A DNA stretch of 64,000 nt, taken from the NCBI RefSeq assembly GCF_001884185.1, contig NZ_MAOE01000068.1, forward strand, positions 1 through 64,000. Direction: 5' to 3'. Positions 18,073 to 26,720 of the stretch are shown here, piece by piece; position 1 is the stretch's first letter; each line of letters starts with the position of its first letter. The DNA comes from Bacillus albus (GTDB lineage Bacteria; Bacillota; Bacilli; Bacillales; Bacillaceae_G). The position numbers and the translations under genes were made by a program. The notes beneath the pieces were generated by a model. That model was not told the origin of the DNA and did not search any database. It was given only the letters and a program-made list of their open reading frames with translations.

Positions 18073-18112
18073 GAAGGGAGATGCATCATAATGGATGTAT
18101 CTCCCTTTTATC
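18073..18112. terminator. Terminator between hydrolase and LLM oxidoreductase
   Basis: AAGGGAGATGCATC/GATGTATCTCCCTT with loop ATAATG and T4; convergent genes end on both sides. Confidence 0.85.
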
Positions 18113-18113
18113 A

Positions 18114-19115
18114 TTATAAATGAAAAGCTTTTGCTAATAAGCGATAAGAATTTAATTTATCTTCAAATCGATGAGTAATTGTGACAATCATAAATTCTTC
18201 AGTATTATACGCTTTGCTTAAGTTTATGATTTGTTCTTTCACGGAAGACGGATCACCGACAATCATACGTTGACGATTTTCTTTTATACGGAATAAATCA
18301 TACGCGCTGTATGAATAATTTCGAGCAGTTTCAATAGAAGGAGTACCAGTTGTACGCTTTCCTTGCTCTAGTAATAAAATTGATAAATCTAAACTAGAAG
18401 CAATTTTTTCGGCCTCTTCATTTGTTTCCCCGCAAATAACAAAAATAGAGACGATTGATTTTGGTTTGTCTCCTAAATAGGAAGGTTGGAATTGTTCCTG
18501 ATAAGCCTTCATTACTTCAGGGCCACCGTATCCGTTAATGAACTGTGCGAATGCAAAAGAAGCACCTTGTTTTGCCGCAATCATTGCACTCTCTCCACTA
18601 GAACCGAGCAACCACATCTCAGGGGATGTGGGAATCACAGGGGTAGCCTTTAAATTTGCGTAATGATGATTTTCTGGTACTTGATCATGTAAGTACATTG
18701 CAACATCTGCAATTTGTTCTGGATATTGATCAAGTGAGACCATTTTTCCTTCTTGAAGTGCGCGAGTTGCAATTGGCATACCACCAGGTGCTCTGCCAAC
18801 ACCAAGGTCAATACGATTTGGATAAAGCGCTTCTAAAACGCGGAAGTTCTCAGCAACTTTATATGGGCTATAGTGTGGCAACATAACACCACCCGAACCG
18901 ACTCTTATCCGCTCCGTTTTCGCTGCAATATGAGAAATCAGTATTTCTGGACTTGAACCAGCAAGACTTACAGAATTGTGATGTTCTGATACCCAAAAAC
19001 GTGTGAACCCTAGTTTTTCAACTTCATGTGCAAGTGTAACTGTATGTGAAAAAGCTTCGGCTGCTGTACTACCATCTGATATAGGGGATTGGTCTAATAC
19101 ACTTAATTTGATCAT
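18114..19115 (-). CDS. LLM-class (luciferase-like) flavin-dependent monooxygenase
   Basis: 333 residues, bacterial luciferase-like TIM barrel using FMNH2. Seen: the start LSVLDQSPISDG of the alkanal-monooxygenase-like subgroup, FTRFWVSEHHN, RIRVGSGGVMLPHYSP and RIDLGVGRAPGG. The substrate is unknown. The start ATG 19115 follows TGAGAGG. Monocistronic. Confidence 0.9.
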   Translation of the reverse strand: MIKLSVLDQSPISDGSTAAEAFSHTVTLAHEVEKLGFTRFWVSEHHNSVSLAGSSPEILISHIAAKTERIRVGSGGVMLPHYSPYKVAENFRVLEALYPNRIDLGVGRAPGGMPIATRALQEGKMVSLDQYPEQIADVAMYLHDQVPENHHYANLKATPVIPTSPEMWLLGSSGESAMIAAKQGASFAFAQFINGYGGPEVMKAYQEQFQPSYLGDKPKSIVSIFVICGETNEEAEKIASSLDLSILLLEQGKRTTGTPSIETARNYSYSAYDLFRIKENRQRMIVGDPSSVKEQIINLSKAYNTEEFMIVTITHRFEDKLNSYRLLAKAFHL

Positions 19116-19220
19116 AGAATATACCTCTCAATCTTAATGTACATCCTATTATATATTTACTTACGAAAAATGCGTAATAAAATGCTCAAAATACAAGGTG
19201 GATAAACCAACTATCCACAG

Positions 19221-19412
19221 TTAACGAGAAAAGCCTCTTTCATAATGATTCATTTCGACTAAATTTAAAATATAATCGTAGTTATCAATCTCAAGTTTTA
19301 GTTGTTCACGCTCTTCTTTAGATAGATGCATACTACTAAGTTTATTGCATAGTTTTTGTTTCTTTCCCTCTAAATACTTCTTTGTAGCGTGGTAGTCGTA
19401 AGTTTGTTTCAT
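19221..19412 (-). CDS. Small conserved hypothetical protein
   Basis: 63 residues from ATG 19412 (AAGGAGTGA 6 bases upstream). Very charged and helical (YLEGKKQKLCNKLSSMHLSK, then EEREQLKLEIDNYDYIL), probably a coiled coil. No membrane segment. Function unknown; good translation signals support it. Confidence 0.6.
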   Translation of the reverse strand: MKQTYDYHATKKYLEGKKQKLCNKLSSMHLSKEEREQLKLEIDNYDYILNLVEMNHYERGFSR

Positions 19413-19579
19413 TTTCAATCACTCCTTCTTTGCTGTTGCTATATTATACGAGGCGTGAAGAGATGTGAAAGCTAACTCTTATGTACTTTTAGTGAATATT
19501 CCTCTTTCCATGGTGTTATGTTTATGGGAATTTATGAATAAAATGCACTAAACCACTAATGCCCATTTTATTCCGTTAG

Positions 19580-19626
19580 TTGCAGTCAGTATAAGTCCTA
19601 CCACAAAATTCGGCTGGAACAAAGAA
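19580..19626 (+). repeat. Dispersed intergenic repeat, copy 1
   Basis: From 19600 on, ACCACAAAATTCGGCTGGA plus CAAAGAA matches copy 2 (55784-55830, opposite orientation) at 26 of 27 positions; similarity extends upstream through TTGCAG.CAGTA. It lies in the gap before the amine oxidase gene. Confidence 0.7.
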
Positions 19627-19709
19627 TTAAGGTGGAGTAGGGATACCTGTATAAGCGCGTTTGGTGTGGGCTAATTAAAGTTTCACTTTATGAAGTAAGG
19701 GGTGGAATT

Positions 19710-21182
19710 GTGCAGAAAGATATAATGTATAACACTGAGATGGATGAAACGTTAAAAGTTATAAATAAAGGGTTAAACAAGACGACTCGTCCGAAGCAAA
19801 TTATAGTAGTAGGGGCTGGCATGGCTGGATTGGTTTCGGCGTCTTTATTAAAAGCTGCAGGACATGAAGTAAAGATTTTTGAAGCAAACAACCGGGTAGG
19901 TGGCCGTATAGAAACGGTTAGAATAGAAGATACTGGATTATATTTGGATGTAGGAGCAATGAGAATTCCGTATTCGCACACATTAACGATGGCATATATA
20001 AGAAAATTTGGGCTACAGGTGAGCCCTTTTATTAATAGGAATGAGACTGATATTATTTACGTAAATGGCCGAAAAACGACATTAAAGCAATATGAAAAAG
20101 ATCCAAGTATATTAAAGTATCCTGTAGAAATGAATGAAGTTGGGAAAACGTCTGAGGAGTTATTATTGTTAGCGGTGCAGCCTATTATAAATTTTATAAA
20201 AAAGAACCCAGAGAAAAATTGGGATGTTGTAGTAAAGGATTTTGGGAGATACTCTACAGGACAATTTTTAAAGTATCATCCTTATCAATATAATACTTAC
20301 TTTTCACCAGTAACAATCGAGATGATCGGTGTTTTATTAGATTTAGAAGGTTTCTTAGAAAGGTCATTTGTTGAGACGTTACGCTTTATATATATTATGC
20401 AAGAGGAGAGTGGATTTTGTGAAATAGTAGGCGGGAATGATAGATTACCAAAGTCATTTTTGCCACAATTAGAAGAAAATATTATATATAATCAAAAACT
20501 AATGAAGCTACAACAACACGATAAGGGTGTAACAGCTTTTTATCGAAACGAGGAAACTTTCGAATATAGTAGTATTACAGGGGATTTAGTCATTATTACA
20601 ATTCCATTTTCGACAATGCGTTTTGTGGAAGTAGATCCATTTGATTCTATATCTCATGAAAAATGGAAAGCAATTCGTGAATTGCATTATATGCCGGCGA
20701 CAAAAATAGGAATTCAATTTAAAAGTCGATTTTGGGAAGAACAAGGACAGTTAGGTGGCAGAATTATAACAGATTTGCCAATTCGTTACGCATATTATCC
20801 AAGTCATGGAATTGGAGAAAAAGGACCTGCTATGATGTTAGGCAGCTATACGTGGTCTTATGATGCGTTGTTATGGGATGGGTTATCAAAAGGTGATCGT
20901 ATCTATTACACACTACAGAACTTAGCGACAATATTAGGCGGTCAAGTATATGATGAGTTCATGTCTGGCATATCAAAAAGTTGGACATTGGATCCATATG
21001 CACTTGGAGGTTTTGCGTTATTTCAGGCAGGTCAAGAATCTGAACTACAACCAGCAATTATAAAACCAGAGGGGAGACTATACTTTGCAGGTGATCATAC
21101 AACGTTATATCACGGATGGATACAAGGGGCAATTGAATCTGGCGTTCGTGTAGCATTAGATGTAAATAAAGTAAATATGTAA
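19710..21182 (+). CDS. Flavin monoamine oxidase family protein
   Basis: 490 residues from GTG 19710 (AAGGGGTG upstream). An FAD-binding Rossmann fold sits near the N-terminus: VVGAGMAGLVSASLL, then E-x-NNRVGGRIET. The C-terminal FAD motif is LYFAGDHTTLYHGWIQGAIE. It resembles L-amino-acid/monoamine oxidases that turn amines into imines with H2O2 release. No signal peptide is seen. Monocistronic; a GNAT acetyltransferase gene follows. Confidence 0.92.
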   Translation: MQKDIMYNTEMDETLKVINKGLNKTTRPKQIIVVGAGMAGLVSASLLKAAGHEVKIFEANNRVGGRIETVRIEDTGLYLDVGAMRIPYSHTLTMAYIRKFGLQVSPFINRNETDIIYVNGRKTTLKQYEKDPSILKYPVEMNEVGKTSEELLLLAVQPIINFIKKNPEKNWDVVVKDFGRYSTGQFLKYHPYQYNTYFSPVTIEMIGVLLDLEGFLERSFVETLRFIYIMQEESGFCEIVGGNDRLPKSFLPQLEENIIYNQKLMKLQQHDKGVTAFYRNEETFEYSSITGDLVIITIPFSTMRFVEVDPFDSISHEKWKAIRELHYMPATKIGIQFKSRFWEEQGQLGGRIITDLPIRYAYYPSHGIGEKGPAMMLGSYTWSYDALLWDGLSKGDRIYYTLQNLATILGGQVYDEFMSGISKSWTLDPYALGGFALFQAGQESELQPAIIKPEGRLYFAGDHTTLYHGWIQGAIESGVRVALDVNKVNM

Positions 21183-21257
21183 AATTCAGAAATTTCTTTA
21201 CTGTATAGTTTGAGATGGATATTATTATATGTAAAAGAATTATAAGGAGTGTTAAAA

Positions 21258-21842
21258 GTGAATCCGTTATTATTCGATTTTCCTTCTGAATTTTATACTG
21301 AAAGGCTATTTATTCGAATGCCGAAACCAGGTGATGGTAAAGCTGTATACGATGCAATTCAAGCTTCTATGAAAGAATTAAAACCATGGATGATTTTTGC
21401 ACAAAAAGAGCAAACAGAGGAAGAAGTAGAAGTGAGCATTAGAAAATCGCATATTCAATTTTTGCAGCGTGAGGATTTAAGATTACTAGTTTTTTCGAAA
21501 GAAACAGGTGAATTTATTGCATCAGCTGGATTACATCGCATTAATTGGGATATACCTCAATTTGAAATCGGGTATTGGATTGATTCAAGGTTTAGTGGAA
21601 AAGGCTATATGGTAGAGGCTGCAAAGGGGATAACCGATTATGCTTTTTCTGAACTGAAAGCAAACCGTGTAGAAATTCGGTGTGATTCTTTAAATAAGAA
21701 AAGTAGAGCGATACCTGAGAAATTAGGCTTTAAGTTAGAAGGTACGTTAGAAAGTGCGAGTGTAGCAGTAGATGGAAATGGATTAAGGGATATGTGTGTA
21801 TTTGCTATGACTAGATATACATATGAAAAAGAAGAGCTGTAA
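21258..21842 (+). CDS. GNAT N-acetyltransferase (RimJ/RimL type)
   Basis: 194 residues from GTG 21258 (AAGGAG 8 bases upstream). Acetyl-CoA-binding region: GYWIDSRFSGKGYMVEAAKG (Q/RxxGxG/A-like). C-terminal RVEIRCDSLNKKSRAIPEKLGF is typical of ribosomal-protein-type GNATs. Substrate unknown; may acetylate protein N-termini or small amines. The terminator includes its stop codon. Confidence 0.9.
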   Translation: MNPLLFDFPSEFYTERLFIRMPKPGDGKAVYDAIQASMKELKPWMIFAQKEQTEEEVEVSIRKSHIQFLQREDLRLLVFSKETGEFIASAGLHRINWDIPQFEIGYWIDSRFSGKGYMVEAAKGITDYAFSELKANRVEIRCDSLNKKSRAIPEKLGFKLEGTLESASVAVDGNGLRDMCVFAMTRYTYEKEEL

Positions 21843-21862
21843 AGAAACGGCTCTTCTTTTTG
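21830..21862. terminator. Terminator (GNAT / aldo-keto reductase)
   Basis: AAGAAGAGC/GCTCTTCTT around the GNAT stop, T5. Confidence 0.75.
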
Positions 21863-21866
21863 TACA

Positions 21867-22769
21867 TTATGGTACAGGATGTCCATTAGAACTTTCGAAA
21901 ATTGTAAACCATTGTTGACGGTCTAAGTTAACTTTTGTAGCAAGAGTTGCTGTTTTAACACGGTCTAATTTACCAGAGCCAACGATTGGTATCATGTTAG
22001 CTGGATGAGAAAGCAACCATGCATACAAAACAGTATCAATGCTAGTAACACCTAGTTCAGTAGCGATTTTTTGTAACGTTTCACGTACACGTACAGCACG
22101 TTCTGATTGCCCAGTAAAGATTTCTCCGCCAGCAAGAGGTGACCAAATCATAGGATTGATTCTTTTTTCTTGGCATAAATCAATTGTCCCTTTTTCGAAA
22201 TGCTCAAGCTGCATCGCAGAAACTTCAATTTGATTTGTAATGAGCGGGAAATCTAAATAAGAACTTAACATATTAAATTGTGATGGTAAAAAGTTAGATA
22301 CACCGAAGTGACGGACTTTTCCTTCTCGTTTTAATCGTGAGAACGCTTCTGCTACTTCATTTGGATCCATATATGGATCAGGACGATGGATGAGCAATAC
22401 ATCAATAAAATCTGTATGTAAGTTTTGTAAAGATTTCTCTGCGCTTCTTATAATATGTTCTGCACTCGTATTGTAGTGCGCAACATATCGCTCTGGAAAT
22501 TTCGGTGATGGGGGAGCGATTCCACATTTTGTGACAATTTGCATATTTTCGCGTAAGGAAGGCTTAAGTCGTAATGCTTCTCCGAACAGTCCTTCACACG
22601 TATAACCGCCATAAATATCAGCGTGATCAAAAGTAGTAATCCCCATATCCATACAAGATTCAATAAAAGAAAGTAACTCTTGCTTTGACATATTCCATTC
22701 TGCTAAACGCCAAAAACCTTGAATAATACGAGAAAATTCTAGTGTTTCGGTCATTTGAACTCGTTCCAT
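21867..22769 (-). CDS. Aldo/keto reductase (YdhF-like)
   Basis: 300 residues. Catalytic Asp/Tyr in TTFDHADIYGGYTCEGLFG, Lys in QIVTKCGIA, His in VLLIHRPDPYMDP, and cofactor-binding PIVGSGKLDRVKTA. NADPH-dependent reductase acting on an unknown carbonyl. ATG 22769 follows AAGGGGG. Divergent from the CobW gene. Confidence 0.92.
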   Translation of the reverse strand: MERVQMTETLEFSRIIQGFWRLAEWNMSKQELLSFIESCMDMGITTFDHADIYGGYTCEGLFGEALRLKPSLRENMQIVTKCGIAPPSPKFPERYVAHYNTSAEHIIRSAEKSLQNLHTDFIDVLLIHRPDPYMDPNEVAEAFSRLKREGKVRHFGVSNFLPSQFNMLSSYLDFPLITNQIEVSAMQLEHFEKGTIDLCQEKRINPMIWSPLAGGEIFTGQSERAVRVRETLQKIATELGVTSIDTVLYAWLLSHPANMIPIVGSGKLDRVKTATLATKVNLDRQQWFTIFESSNGHPVP

Positions 22770-22934
22770 TATATATACCCCCTTGATGAATGAATAATAT
22801 TTTGAAAAGGCTTTCTTACTACATATTATTATATAGTTACAGGTTCAGACATACAATAAATATGTTTTGCTACAAAAACGATTTTCTCTATATGCTATAA
22901 TGTAAAAACATATAGCTATAAGGAGATGTAGGGA

Positions 22935-23885
22935 ATGATTCCAGTAACAATATTAACTGGTTTTCTTGGATCAGGGAAAACGACATTATTAAATCGTATT
23001 TTATCAGAGAATCACGGTCAGAAATTAGCAGTGATTGTAAATGAAATAGGACAAATTGGTATTGATAATCAACTGATTATGAATGTTGAAGAAGAGATTA
23101 TGGAGATGACGAATGGATGTTTATGTTGTACTGTACGTGAAGATTTACTCGTCGCTTTAGAACAATTATTGGGAGTAAAAACAGAAGGGAAAATGGACTT
23201 TGATGGATTAGTAATTGAAACGACGGGTCTTGCAAATCCAGGTCCGATTATTCAAACATTCTTTTTAGATCCTGTTATTCAATCTGCATACCAAATTAAC
23301 GGTGTTGTAACAGTAGTAGATAGTTATCATATACATAAACATTTTGAAAAAGGATTAGAAGCAAAAGAGCAAATTGCGTTTGCTGATGTTGTTTTAGTAA
23401 ATAAACTAGATTTAATTGAAGAAAGTGAGAAAGAAAATCTCTTACATGAACTGCAAGGAATTAATCCGACTGCAAAGTTAATAGAGGCTACTAACTGTGA
23501 TGTGAATATTCCATCGTTACTACAAATTCAAACGTTTAAAACGAAAGATACGTTACAAATTTATCCTCATACAGAGCATAATCATTTAGAAGGTGTAAAG
23601 TCGTTTGTATTACGTGAAGAGCGTCCGTTAGATTTACAAAAACTAAATGAGTGGATGTCAGCTGTCGTTCAAGAACTAGGTGAATATTTATATCGCTATA
23701 AAGGAATTTTATCGATTGACGGGATAGATAAACGTATCGTTTTCCAAGGTGTGCATACACTTTTCGCTGCATCATACGATAGAGAGTGGCAAGAGGGCGA
23801 AGAACGAGTAAGTGAAGTCGTGTTTATCGGAAAAGATATTAATAAAGAATGGTTCCAAGAACATTTCAAGGAGTGTGTGAAATAA
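22935..23885 (+). CDS. CobW/COG0523-family GTPase (metal chaperone-like)
   Basis: 316 residues. Walker A GFLGSGKTTLL at residues 8-18, the metal-binding CxCC (NGCLCCTVRED), Walker B-like VIETTGLANPGP, G4 NKLD, and a CobW C-terminal domain. A short His cluster (PHTEHNHLEG) precedes that domain. Family members insert metal, often zinc, using GTP. No clear Zur box was seen upstream, so the metal is unknown. ATG 22935 follows ATAAGGAGATG. Confidence 0.92.
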   Translation: MIPVTILTGFLGSGKTTLLNRILSENHGQKLAVIVNEIGQIGIDNQLIMNVEEEIMEMTNGCLCCTVREDLLVALEQLLGVKTEGKMDFDGLVIETTGLANPGPIIQTFFLDPVIQSAYQINGVVTVVDSYHIHKHFEKGLEAKEQIAFADVVLVNKLDLIEESEKENLLHELQGINPTAKLIEATNCDVNIPSLLQIQTFKTKDTLQIYPHTEHNHLEGVKSFVLREERPLDLQKLNEWMSAVVQELGEYLYRYKGILSIDGIDKRIVFQGVHTLFAASYDREWQEGEERVSEVVFIGKDINKEWFQEHFKECVK

Positions 23886-23914
23886 GTCTGCGTATATTGC
23901 AGGCTTATTTTTTG
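23878..23914 (+). terminator. Terminator of the CobW gene
   Basis: AATAAGTCTGC/GCAGGCTTATT with T6, overlapping the stop. Confidence 0.85.
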
Positions 23915-23966
23915 GACTTAATTAAGTGCTTTGTAGAAACATGCTAGATTGCAAAAAACGAAGGAT

Positions 23967-23992
23967 TATAAAAAGCCTGTTTTCACAGGCTG
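23967..23992 (-). terminator. Terminator of the GNAT gene
   Basis: On the minus strand AGCCTGTGAAAACAGGCT followed by TTTTTAT; it overlaps the end of the acetyltransferase gene. Confidence 0.75.
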
Positions 23993-24453
23993 GTATGTTC
24001 ATCTAATAGTAACTCCATTACAACACCTACAACTGGGCCGTCGTCGTCAATATCGCCATTTAAACGGAAGCCAAATGATTCATATAATCCCATTGCTAGT
24101 TTATTGTCTGGATGTAAACTTAAATAAATTATTTTACATTCAAATTTATGTTGTAAGAATTGAATGAGTATGCGAAGGAAACGTTTTGCGTATCCTTTCC
24201 CTTGATATTGTTGGTCAATCATAAAGCGATCTAACCATACGCTTTTACGTTTTTCCCAATACCATCCGTACATTGCATATCCTACAAGTGTTTCTCCATC
24301 GTATAAACCTACTGACGTTCCGTTTCCCTCAAATAATGATTCTGCTAGAGAAAACGAATTGCTTTCAATAAATTGCTGCTGGTCTTTTGCGACGTTTAAA
24401 GCAGCTACCGAACGCCAATTTTTTTCGGTTACTTCACAAATGTGAAGAGTCAT
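23983..24453 (-). CDS. GNAT N-acetyltransferase (BltD/diamine-type)
   Basis: 156 residues. Acetyl-CoA motif DQQYQGKGYAKRFL, then YLSLHPDNKLAMGLYESFGF, the pattern seen in spermine/spermidine acetyltransferases such as BltD. An aromatic-rich MYGWYWEKRK precedes it. The substrate is inferred from family resemblance only. ATG 24453 follows AGAAGGTGAG. Confidence 0.88.
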   Translation of the reverse strand: MTLHICEVTEKNWRSVAALNVAKDQQQFIESNSFSLAESLFEGNGTSVGLYDGETLVGYAMYGWYWEKRKSVWLDRFMIDQQYQGKGYAKRFLRILIQFLQHKFECKIIYLSLHPDNKLAMGLYESFGFRLNGDIDDDGPVVGVVMELLLDEHTSL

Positions 24454-24550
24454 AATTCCAACTCACCTTCTAAATTAATATAGCTTAAAAGCTAATATGG
24501 ATAATTTTACTTGTTATTTTGGTCAAGTCAAGCAGAAGCACATAAAAAAG

Positions 24551-24599
24551 AAGAGGTTGCCCAAAAATAGCTGAATAGCTACTTTTGGGCAACCTCTTT
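24551..24599 (-). terminator. Strong hairpin/terminator at edge of decayed region
   Basis: AAGAGGTTGCCCAAAA pairs with TTTTGGGCAACCTCTT, with an inner TAGCT/AGCTA stem; on the minus strand it is followed by CTTCTTTTTT. It probably terminated a minus-strand gene now reduced to the fragment ending at 24598. Confidence 0.7.
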
Positions 24600-24783
24600 A
24601 ATGTTTATACTTCATTATGCTAATGAGAGCATCTCCATTGGTGAGCTCAATATTTTTATTCACTGCACATTGCACTCGTTGAAGGGGCACTTGGTTTTGT
24701 ATTGTCTGCTGTATGTAATATCCTACAGGAGAAATCTTGCCAAGGGGTGTAAAAAAGATGGAGAATGCAAGCTCGATTTTCAT
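24598..24783 (-). pseudogene. Possible C-terminal remnant of an unknown gene
   Basis: A 61-codon frame ending directly at a strong terminator. Its C-terminal half (GYYIQQTIQNQVPLQRVQCA, ending DALISIMKYKH) looks protein-like. There is no ribosome binding site before its ATG and no open frame upstream. Product not recognised. Confidence 0.3.
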
Positions 24784-25051
24784 TTACCGACTCTTACTGC
24801 ATCAGAAGTAGTGGTGTAGATCAATCTAGATTAGAGAAACTGCAATTTATTCTAGGAAGATATATATGAAGGAAAACTCCACCATACTGCAAGTTCTATA
24901 TATTGACGACAAGGTCAAGTGGAAACATCTAAAAGAATATGAGATGGATAAACATGAACATACAGAATCACATGAACATCAACCATTGTGTGGTGATACT
25001 CGCTACGATTAGAAAGCTACAGTTTGCAACAAGAAGACATGTAATTAGTAT

Positions 25052-25287
25052 TCATGATATGGGAAGTATCCGAAACGCAAAACGTATTATGAGAGATTTA
25101 AAGTCATATGTGAGCAAAACAATGCCAGGTGGTCCGGTATTGCCAATAAGGCTCAGTGTTACCGGTTGGCCCCTGTAGCACTCGTTGAACCAGTGGGACC
25201 TGTAGGGAATTGAAAAGGTTGCATAGGTGGAAATGTCGGTCCGACTGAACCTGGATTTAATGCAGCGGAGGATAAAAACTCGTCCAA
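25052..25287 (-). pseudogene. Exosporium collagen-like protein, frameshifted and truncated
   Basis: From TTG 25287 (AGAGGTGA upstream) the frame gives DEFLSSAALNPGSVGPTFPP and PFQFPTGPTGSTSATG, the exosporium-targeting leader of BclA-type glycoproteins followed by Gly-x-Thr/Pro triplets. It stops at TAA 25159-25161 after 42 residues. Shifting frame continues the collagen-like pattern (IGNTGPPGI) to the stop at 25052. The C-terminal domain that trimerises in such proteins is absent. A non-functional remnant. Confidence 0.8.
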
Positions 25288-25397
25288 TAAAATTCACCTC
25301 TGAAAAATTCGTATTACTAATAGTAAATGCGTGGGTAGAGCCAAATGAAATGGACAAGCGATTGTATATATGAAATTTAATAAAATAGTTATTTAAT

Positions 25398-25432
25398 AAA
25401 AAAGCAGTTAGCTTTTGCCAGACTGCTTTGCT
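25398..25432 (-). terminator. Terminator of the 54-residue gene
   Basis: On the minus strand, AAGCAGTC...AACTGCTT followed by TTTTATT. Confidence 0.7.
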
Positions 25433-25458
25433 CCCTAATGTAGTTCTTGTTATGTAAT

Positions 25459-25623
25459 TTAGATGAAGATACTACCTACTAGGATTAAGGCTCCTAGCAA
25501 AATTAGAGAATCAACTAAAATCAAGAACTGGTTTTTCTGTGGCTTTTTCAATTCTTTTATTAAGCTGAAAACTGCACTTAATCCAAAACAAATGTATAAC
25601 AAAATCATTATCGTTCCTGACAT
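25459..25623 (-). CDS. Small two-helix membrane protein
   Basis: 54 residues from ATG 25623, with TAGGAGTG 7 bases upstream. Two hydrophobic helices, TIMILLYICFGLSAVFSLI and FLILVDSLILLGALILVG, joined by a basic loop (KELKKPQKNQ). It ends at a terminator. Its translation signals are better than those of the plus-strand frame over the same bases. Function unknown. Confidence 0.65.
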   Translation of the reverse strand: MSGTIMILLYICFGLSAVFSLIKELKKPQKNQFLILVDSLILLGALILVGSIFI

Positions 25624-25769
25624 GATTAACACTCCTAATATATCGATATCTTAATTATATAACGAAAAATATATACATGTAAGTTTTTAATGAAATCCTT
25701 ATTTGAATAGGAAAATACAGCTGAAATGATAAGTATATCTACTGAACATTTCAGCTGGTATTCAAAGTT

Positions 25770-25964
25770 TTAGAAACCAATTTTTTTAAACATCTTAGTA
25801 TATGTAATTACAAGTGCAGCTTGTACAATTACGAATAGTGAACCCATAAACATTTTGTGGTTATAATCTAATGCACCGAATATTGCCATAGATATTCCAA
25901 TTAAGATAAAAAGTACACTTAGGAAAGGCGTAATTTTCATTAACACATTAAGTCTTTTATTCAT
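25770..25964 (-). CDS. Small two-helix membrane protein
   Basis: 64 residues from ATG 25964; AGGGGGG lies 6 bases upstream. Two helices (ITPFLSVLFILIGISMAIFG and FMGSLFVIVQAALVITYT) with basic ends. Similar plan to the 54-residue protein just downstream, so the two may form one functional unit. An inverted repeat (CAGCTGAAATG/CATTTCAGCTG, 25718-25757) follows. Function unknown. Confidence 0.6.
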   Translation of the reverse strand: MNKRLNVLMKITPFLSVLFILIGISMAIFGALDYNHKMFMGSLFVIVQAALVITYTKMFKKIGF

Positions 25965-26111
25965 ATACATCCCCCCTGTTCTCAATAGATTTAAGTATTA
26001 AACGAACTTATAAATGTATTTTACTATATTTTTGTTTTCGGATATACAGGGACGTATATAATTTAAAAGGGACCCATGAAACAATACAAATAATAATTTG
26101 TATGTGAACGT

Positions 26112-26152
26112 AAACAAGACCGTCCTGAAGAGGAGAGGGCTTGGTCTTGTTT
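26112..26152. repeat. Inverted repeat, possible terminator
   Basis: AAACAAGACC pairs with GGTCTTGTTT, inner bases partly paired. No good T-run; it overlaps the end of the next remnant. Confidence 0.5.
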
Positions 26153-26288
26153 AGCTAAGATCATGATTTTTTAAGTAATTTTCACATTCTGTTAACCATA
26201 CTAATATCAAGTTCTTTAATTCAATCGTTTCAATATCGCAAGTGTATTCTTCATCCTCCACATATTGGTGGATAATCTTTATATAATC
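26151..26288 (-). pseudogene. C-terminal fragment of a small acidic protein
   Basis: 45 codons with no start codon, preceded by TAA at 26289. Reads DYIKIIHQYVEDEEYTCDIE and ends WLTECENYLKNHDLS; this looks like real protein and resembles short acidic proteins seen in B. cereus genomes. The 5' part is missing. Confidence 0.5.
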
Positions 26289-26351
26289 TTATCTTATGTC
26301 TAAATCACAGCTGTTACTCAATCACTAGCAAGTTAAAGTTTTATAATGATC

Positions 26352-26416
26352 CAAAATGAAAAATACGCTATTCTTTTTGTAGAATCATAGGAATGGGTGG
26401 CACATTTTTCATTTTG
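26352..26416. repeat. Inverted repeat, MITE-like
   Basis: Perfect 13-bp arms CAAAATGAAAAAT (26352-26364) and ATTTTTCATTTTG (26404-26416), flanked by outer arms CAAGTTA / TAACTTG near 26330 and 26423. About 100 bp in all, with no coding content. Confidence 0.5.
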
Positions 26417-26464
26417 TTTTGCTAACTTGATTTTGATGTGACGTAACCTTAAGTATTTAAAAAA

Positions 26465-26500
26465 TTAAAAAAGTCCCTCAATAATGTTAAAGGGACCTTG
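26465..26500 (-). terminator. Terminator of the 26-residue peptide gene
   Basis: Minus strand AAGGTCCCT/AGGGACTT followed by TTTTTAATTTT, about 90 bases past the peptide stop. A second 13-bp inverted repeat (26507-26519 / 26539-26551) lies between stop and terminator. Confidence 0.65.
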
Positions 26501-26588
26501 CTCACGCAAATGATCTGTAAATCAATTCATCTTTGATATACAGATCATTTGTATGATAATATTTATAAAGAATTGCTAAATAATGAAA

Positions 26589-26669
26589 TTACATAAATGC
26601 TTTTAGAAGTTCTTGAATTAATGGGATTGCTCCACCAATAAATTTTAAAACTGCCATTGCGATTTCCAT
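26589..26669 (-). CDS. 26-residue leaderless amphipathic peptide
   Basis: ATG 26669 has AGAGGAGAG 6 bases upstream. The peptide runs MEIAMAVLKF, then IGGAIPLIQELLKAFM: a short hydrophobic helix, a Gly-Gly hinge with Pro16, and a second helix, with one Glu and one Lys per half (net charge near zero). No signal peptide or cleavage site. Such plans occur in leaderless bacteriocins, PSM-like peptides and type I toxins; no immunity gene or transporter is adjacent, so none of these is established. Expression signals are strong (promoter with cre). Confidence 0.6.
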   Translation of the reverse strand: MEIAMAVLKFIGGAIPLIQELLKAFM

Positions 26670-26720
26670 ATTATTCTCTCCTCTGTTTTTGTATTAAGAT
26701 GTGTGAATCTTTATAACCTT

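Larger units (their letters stand above)
24600..25458. other. Decayed region, no intact gene
   Basis: Holds the two minus-strand remnants listed here and short plus-strand frames (for example around 24870-25010, containing DKHEHTESHEHQPLCGDTRYD in part) that lack starts and run into stops. I see no intact gene. Confidence 0.6.

Noticed and set aside
19580-19640. Riboswitch upstream of the amine oxidase
   Set aside because: The element recurs at 55784 in the reverse orientation relative to the downstream gene, which fits a mobile repeat rather than a cis-acting leader.
25463-25654. Plus-strand ORF of 63 codons
   Set aside because: The minus strand over the same bases has a better RBS, a two-helix protein and a terminator.
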